Shown here one piece after another: positions 6,096 to 8,505 of a DNA stretch of 8,505 nucleotides. The notes beneath the pieces are model-generated. The model was not told the origin of the DNA and ran no database searches. It worked only from the letters and a program-made list of their open reading frames with translations. The position numbers and the translations under genes were made by a program. Within the stretch, counting starts at the first letter, position 1, and the number at the start of each line of letters is the position of its first letter. The stretch is from NCBI GenBank assembly GCA_029862285.1, contig JAOTXR010000065.1, forward strand, positions 1 through 8,505, in the 5' to 3' direction. This DNA is from Gammaproteobacteria bacterium (GTDB lineage: Bacteria > Pseudomonadota > Gammaproteobacteria > Steroidobacterales > JABDKV01).

Positions 6096-7883
6096 CTAGC
6101 GGGGGACGAGGTCACCACTGAGGATCAGCAGATTACCGACATCGAGCGCATTGGCCGGCACGCCATTCCCACGCATTTCGTTGATCACCAGATCAACCTT
6201 TCCATTGGCATCGATATCGGCGGCCGCCGCGCTGTACATCAGCGTATCGCCGTGGTCCTCGTCCGAAGTTGCACCACGTGCGCCATAGATATCGGTAATA
6301 TCGAAATTGATCGGGCGGTTGGCGTCCAGCAGGTCGATCAGGCTGGGCCACGGTCCGGGCTGTCCCCACAGGATGTGCACGATACCGGCGTGTATACGGC
6401 CCTGCGGATTGGCCAGTGGTGAAGAAATACCAAGATCGGTGCTGCCATCGCCGTCAAAATCGCCGTGCAACGAGGTATCCGCGGAAATGGTGCCAGCGGC
6501 GATACCCAGTATGGTTGTAAGCCTGAGGCCCGCCGGGACGGCATCCATGGAAAAATTCTGATTTCGCAGATCCGCCGCCGAGAAAAAAATATGACCGAGA
6601 CCGCTCTCATCGCGATTGCCACGGGTCGACCCGCGGATATCACCGATGAACAGGTCTGCAATATTGTCTGCGTCGTAATCCAGCCCGCCGATCATGTCTT
6701 CGGCCAGACGCAGGTTGCTAAAGACGCCGTCGTCCGTGCCGCCGTCTATTCGGGTAAAGCTGCCAGGCGGCGTATCGGCAGACAGGATCAGACCCGGCGC
6801 CCAGCTTGTTGCGGTATCAAAATTGTCGTCCCAGAAAATAAACAGGCTGCCGCCGAGATTCCCGCCATTGCGGGTGGCTGAATCAGCGGGCGCACCGTCG
6901 GCGACCAGCTGACCACCGGCCCGCGCCAGTGACGCAGCGATCAGTACTTCTGCACGCAGGTTATTGTCGAGATCGGCCAGGGCGACAGTCGAACCGAAGT
7001 GAAAATCGGTGGCATCGGCCGGCGGTGTGATCTTGAGAACATGGCCGGCCAGCGCGGTCGTGCCGAAATCGGCAAGATCAATGGCAGCCGCCGCGTTCAG
7101 GTGCGACCCGCCGCGTACCAACCAGACGGCGCCACTGTTCGAATCTCCCGACAGGGAGTCTTCCTGATCGGCGCCTACGAGAATATCGGCGATGCCATCG
7201 CCGGTAACATCCCCGCTGCGGAACCAGAAGCCGAAACGATCCAGTTCCCGGGCACCGATCAGCGTAAGTACCCGTGCACCGACCGGCGCGGACAAATCGA
7301 GCACGGTTCCGGCGGTTGCCAGGTCATGCAATTCGCTGCCACCGATAAGGATGGACAGCGCTCCGGCACCTATGCGGCCGGTTGTCGGCTCGCGGTAATT
7401 CTGGCGTCCGATCAACAAGTCGCCGACACCGTCGCCGGTAACATCGTCCATCCAGATTTCGCTGCCGGTATTCTCGTTTGGCCCGGCGCCGGCAACGGTC
7501 AGTACATTGCCATGCGAAATACCCGTGTCGATGTCGTTGCCAAACAGATCGCCATCGCCAAAAATCAGATGGACCTGGCCCGCCCCCTGGCGGCCAAAAG
7601 GCGCTGCGGCCATCGCTGACATCGCATAGTCGGCCAGACCATCATTATTGCAGTCGGCGCCGGCGGCCACGGGTACGCCAAAGCGGCCTGTGGAATCGCG
7701 GCCGTAGACTCGCAAAAAGCCGTCGCCGGTCGCGAGTGTCGCCAGATCCAAAACGGTTTGGGAAACCGGTGGTGGCGGGAGTACCGGCGGATCGAAGCTG
7801 GTACCGCCACCGCCACCGCCACAGCCCGCAGTGGATGCCAGCAGTAGCAAAAGAGCACGCTTGTTGTTCAGTTGCGGGTACAT
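6096..7883 (-). CDS. FG-GAP repeat lipoprotein, predicted seven-bladed beta-propeller
   Basis: A 595-residue protein with a lipoprotein signal: hydrophobic run ALLLLLASTAGC with Cys21 at the lipobox, then six glycines and a proline-rich tether (31-40), typical of envelope lipoproteins whose folded part stands off the membrane. The rest holds seven calcium-loop/FG-GAP type repeats at regular spacing: DCNNDGLAD (77-85), DVTGDGVGD (147-155), DVTGDGIAD (225-233), DLDNNLRAE (304-312), DYDADNIAD (402-410), DFDGDGSTD (475-483) and DIDANGKVD (556-564). Most are followed by a hydrophobic strand such as LLIG or ILVGA. Seven such loops fit an integrin-alpha-like seven-bladed propeller; repeats 4 and 5 have weakened loops (DNN, DADN). 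The role is unknown; related proteins serve in adhesion, ligand binding or as subunits of surface complexes. No enzyme motif was seen. The ATG at 7883 gives the signal peptide directly. The coding sequence appears more GC-rich than the genes to its left. Confidence 0.85.
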   Translation of the reverse strand: MYPQLNNKRALLLLLASTAGCGGGGGGTSFDPPVLPPPPVSQTVLDLATLATGDGFLRVYGRDSTGRFGVPVAAGADCNNDGLADYAMSAMAAAPFGRQGAGQVHLIFGDGDLFGNDIDTGISHGNVLTVAGAGPNENTGSEIWMDDVTGDGVGDLLIGRQNYREPTTGRIGAGALSILIGGSELHDLATAGTVLDLSAPVGARVLTLIGARELDRFGFWFRSGDVTGDGIADILVGADQEDSLSGDSNSGAVWLVRGGSHLNAAAAIDLADFGTTALAGHVLKITPPADATDFHFGSTVALADLDNNLRAEVLIAASLARAGGQLVADGAPADSATRNGGNLGGSLFIFWDDNFDTATSWAPGLILSADTPPGSFTRIDGGTDDGVFSNLRLAEDMIGGLDYDADNIADLFIGDIRGSTRGNRDESGLGHIFFSAADLRNQNFSMDAVPAGLRLTTILGIAAGTISADTSLHGDFDGDGSTDLGISSPLANPQGRIHAGIVHILWGQPGPWPSLIDLLDANRPINFDITDIYGARGATSDEDHGDTLMYSAAAADIDANGKVDLVINEMRGNGVPANALDVGNLLILSGDLVPR

Positions 7884-7939
7884 GGTGCCCGAGTCTACAG
7901 CTTGGGCAAAATTTGCGGCAGATCAGTTCGATGAGGCGC

Positions 7940-7969
7940 AAAAAAAGCCCCGCTCTTTCGAGCGGGGCT
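7940..7969 (-). terminator. Intrinsic terminator of the TonB-dependent receptor gene
   Basis: A perfect 10-bp stem, AGCCCCGCTC (7946-7955) and GAGCGGGGCT (7960-7969), with a TTTC loop, is flanked on the left by an A-run at 7940-7946, which is a T-run on the minus strand. It lies 46 bases after the receptor stop and 56 bases before the FG-GAP start, so it separates the two minus-strand genes and implies a separate promoter for the FG-GAP gene at about 7884-7939. Confidence 0.93.
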
Positions 7970-8015
7970 CATTGTCAGGCTGAAGATACAGCCTTCAAAG
8001 TCTAAGCTCGATAGC

Positions 8016-8505
8016 TTATTGGTTCATGTCGTACTGCACACGCAGGTACCACATGGTCCCATTGAAGCCAAACGGGCTGAACTGACTGTAACGGTTACCC
8101 ACGCCAGAGGCCGCGCCAGGATTCTCGTCCGGCACCTCGTCGAAGAGGTTGTTGGCACCCAGGGTGAAAGTAAAGCCGTTGTCGGTACGCAGCGCGGCTT
8201 CGGCATCGACAATGTGCTTGCCACTGTAGGAGTTGCCGTCTTCAGAATCGTACCAGTCGTCGAAGTAGCTTACCCGACCCAATATACGCCAGTCGCCAAA
8301 GAAGCTATTGGCGGAGAGGTTGTAACGCGTCTCCGGCAGGCCTTCCTCAATTTCGCGGATCCGGGTTTGATCGTTGGAAATCGTCGGCCCGGCACGCGAC
8401 ACATCGGTCGACGTATTGTTGAAAACCAGTGACCAGTCGGTCCGGCCGCCGTTACCGTACTCAACCGGCAGCGTTGCCACAACATCGATACCATCGGTTT
8501 CTGTA
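8016..8505 (-). CDS. TonB-dependent receptor, C-terminal part (5' end beyond window)
   Basis: The minus-strand frame is open to the window edge, so only about the last 163 residues are seen; the plug, TonB box and most of the barrel lie outside. The visible part is the closing end of a TonB-dependent outer-membrane receptor: a strand reading TDGIDVVATLPVEYGNGG, amphipathic strands with alternating aromatics (SLVFNNTSTDV, WRILGRVSYFDDWYD), the family block FTFTLGANNLFDEVPDENPG, and a final FGFNGTMWYLRVQYDMNQ, where the last strand is followed by a short tail rather than ending on an aromatic residue. Such receptors take up siderophores, cobalamin, sugars or other large ligands using TonB energy; the ligand cannot be deduced from the C-terminus. 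A strong terminator follows the stop. Confidence 0.9.
   Translation of the reverse strand, partial: TETDGIDVVATLPVEYGNGGRTDWSLVFNNTSTDVSRAGPTISNDQTRIREIEEGLPETRYNLSANSFFGDWRILGRVSYFDDWYDSEDGNSYSGKHIVDAEAALRTDNGFTFTLGANNLFDEVPDENPGAASGVGNRYSQFSPFGFNGTMWYLRVQYDMNQ

Noticed and set aside
6999..7619. A 206-residue plus-strand frame (and another at 6465-6881) opposite the FG-GAP gene
   Set aside because: Long antisense frames are expected in GC-rich coding sequence; neither shows a domain pattern, while the minus strand has seven regular repeats.

Overview
The window looks like a chromosomal stretch of a Gram-negative bacterium, most likely an environmental (perhaps marine) gammaproteobacterium. 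The reasons are two lipoprotein signal peptides with lipoboxes, the C-terminal end of a TonB-dependent outer-membrane receptor, a GT25 glycosyltransferase of the kind that decorates lipooligosaccharide, and a DUF3391/HD-GYP protein, an arrangement common in Gammaproteobacteria. Species cannot be read from the sequence. I see no rRNA, tRNA, CRISPR array, transposase or phage gene.

Layout. (1) 1-671, minus: GT25 glycosyltransferase, cut at its C-terminus by the window edge. (2) 672-832: divergent intergenic gap. (3) 833-2541, plus: a two-gene unit in which a TauE/SafE (TSUP) permease overlaps a metallo-beta-lactamase-fold lipoprotein by one base (TGATG). (4) 2684-3427, plus: a secreted protein with no recognised name, apparently built from two copies of one alpha+beta domain, closed by a strong intrinsic terminator. 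(5) 3514-4614, plus: a Rieske non-heme iron oxygenase alpha subunit. (6) 4623-5840, minus, convergent with the oxygenase with only 8 bases between the stops: a DUF3391 plus HD-GYP protein whose HD motif reads LD. (7) 5841-6095: a gap holding a long nested inverted repeat. (8) 6096-7883, minus: a lipoprotein with seven FG-GAP/calcium-loop repeats, read as a seven-bladed beta-propeller. (9) 7940-7969: an intrinsic terminator for the minus strand, ending (10) a TonB-dependent receptor whose last ~163 residues are in the window and whose start lies beyond base 8505.

The genes do not form one pathway. The only tight functional link is the TSUP permease with the periplasm-facing MBL lipoprotein; the rest are single genes with their own ends. 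Much of the content concerns the envelope: surface sugar, lipoproteins, a secreted protein and an outer-membrane receptor. The most interesting points are the HD-to-LD change in an otherwise intact HD-GYP domain, the nested inverted repeat at 5942-6062, the permease/MBL coupling and the internally duplicated secreted protein. I did not find a clear undescribed multi-gene system.
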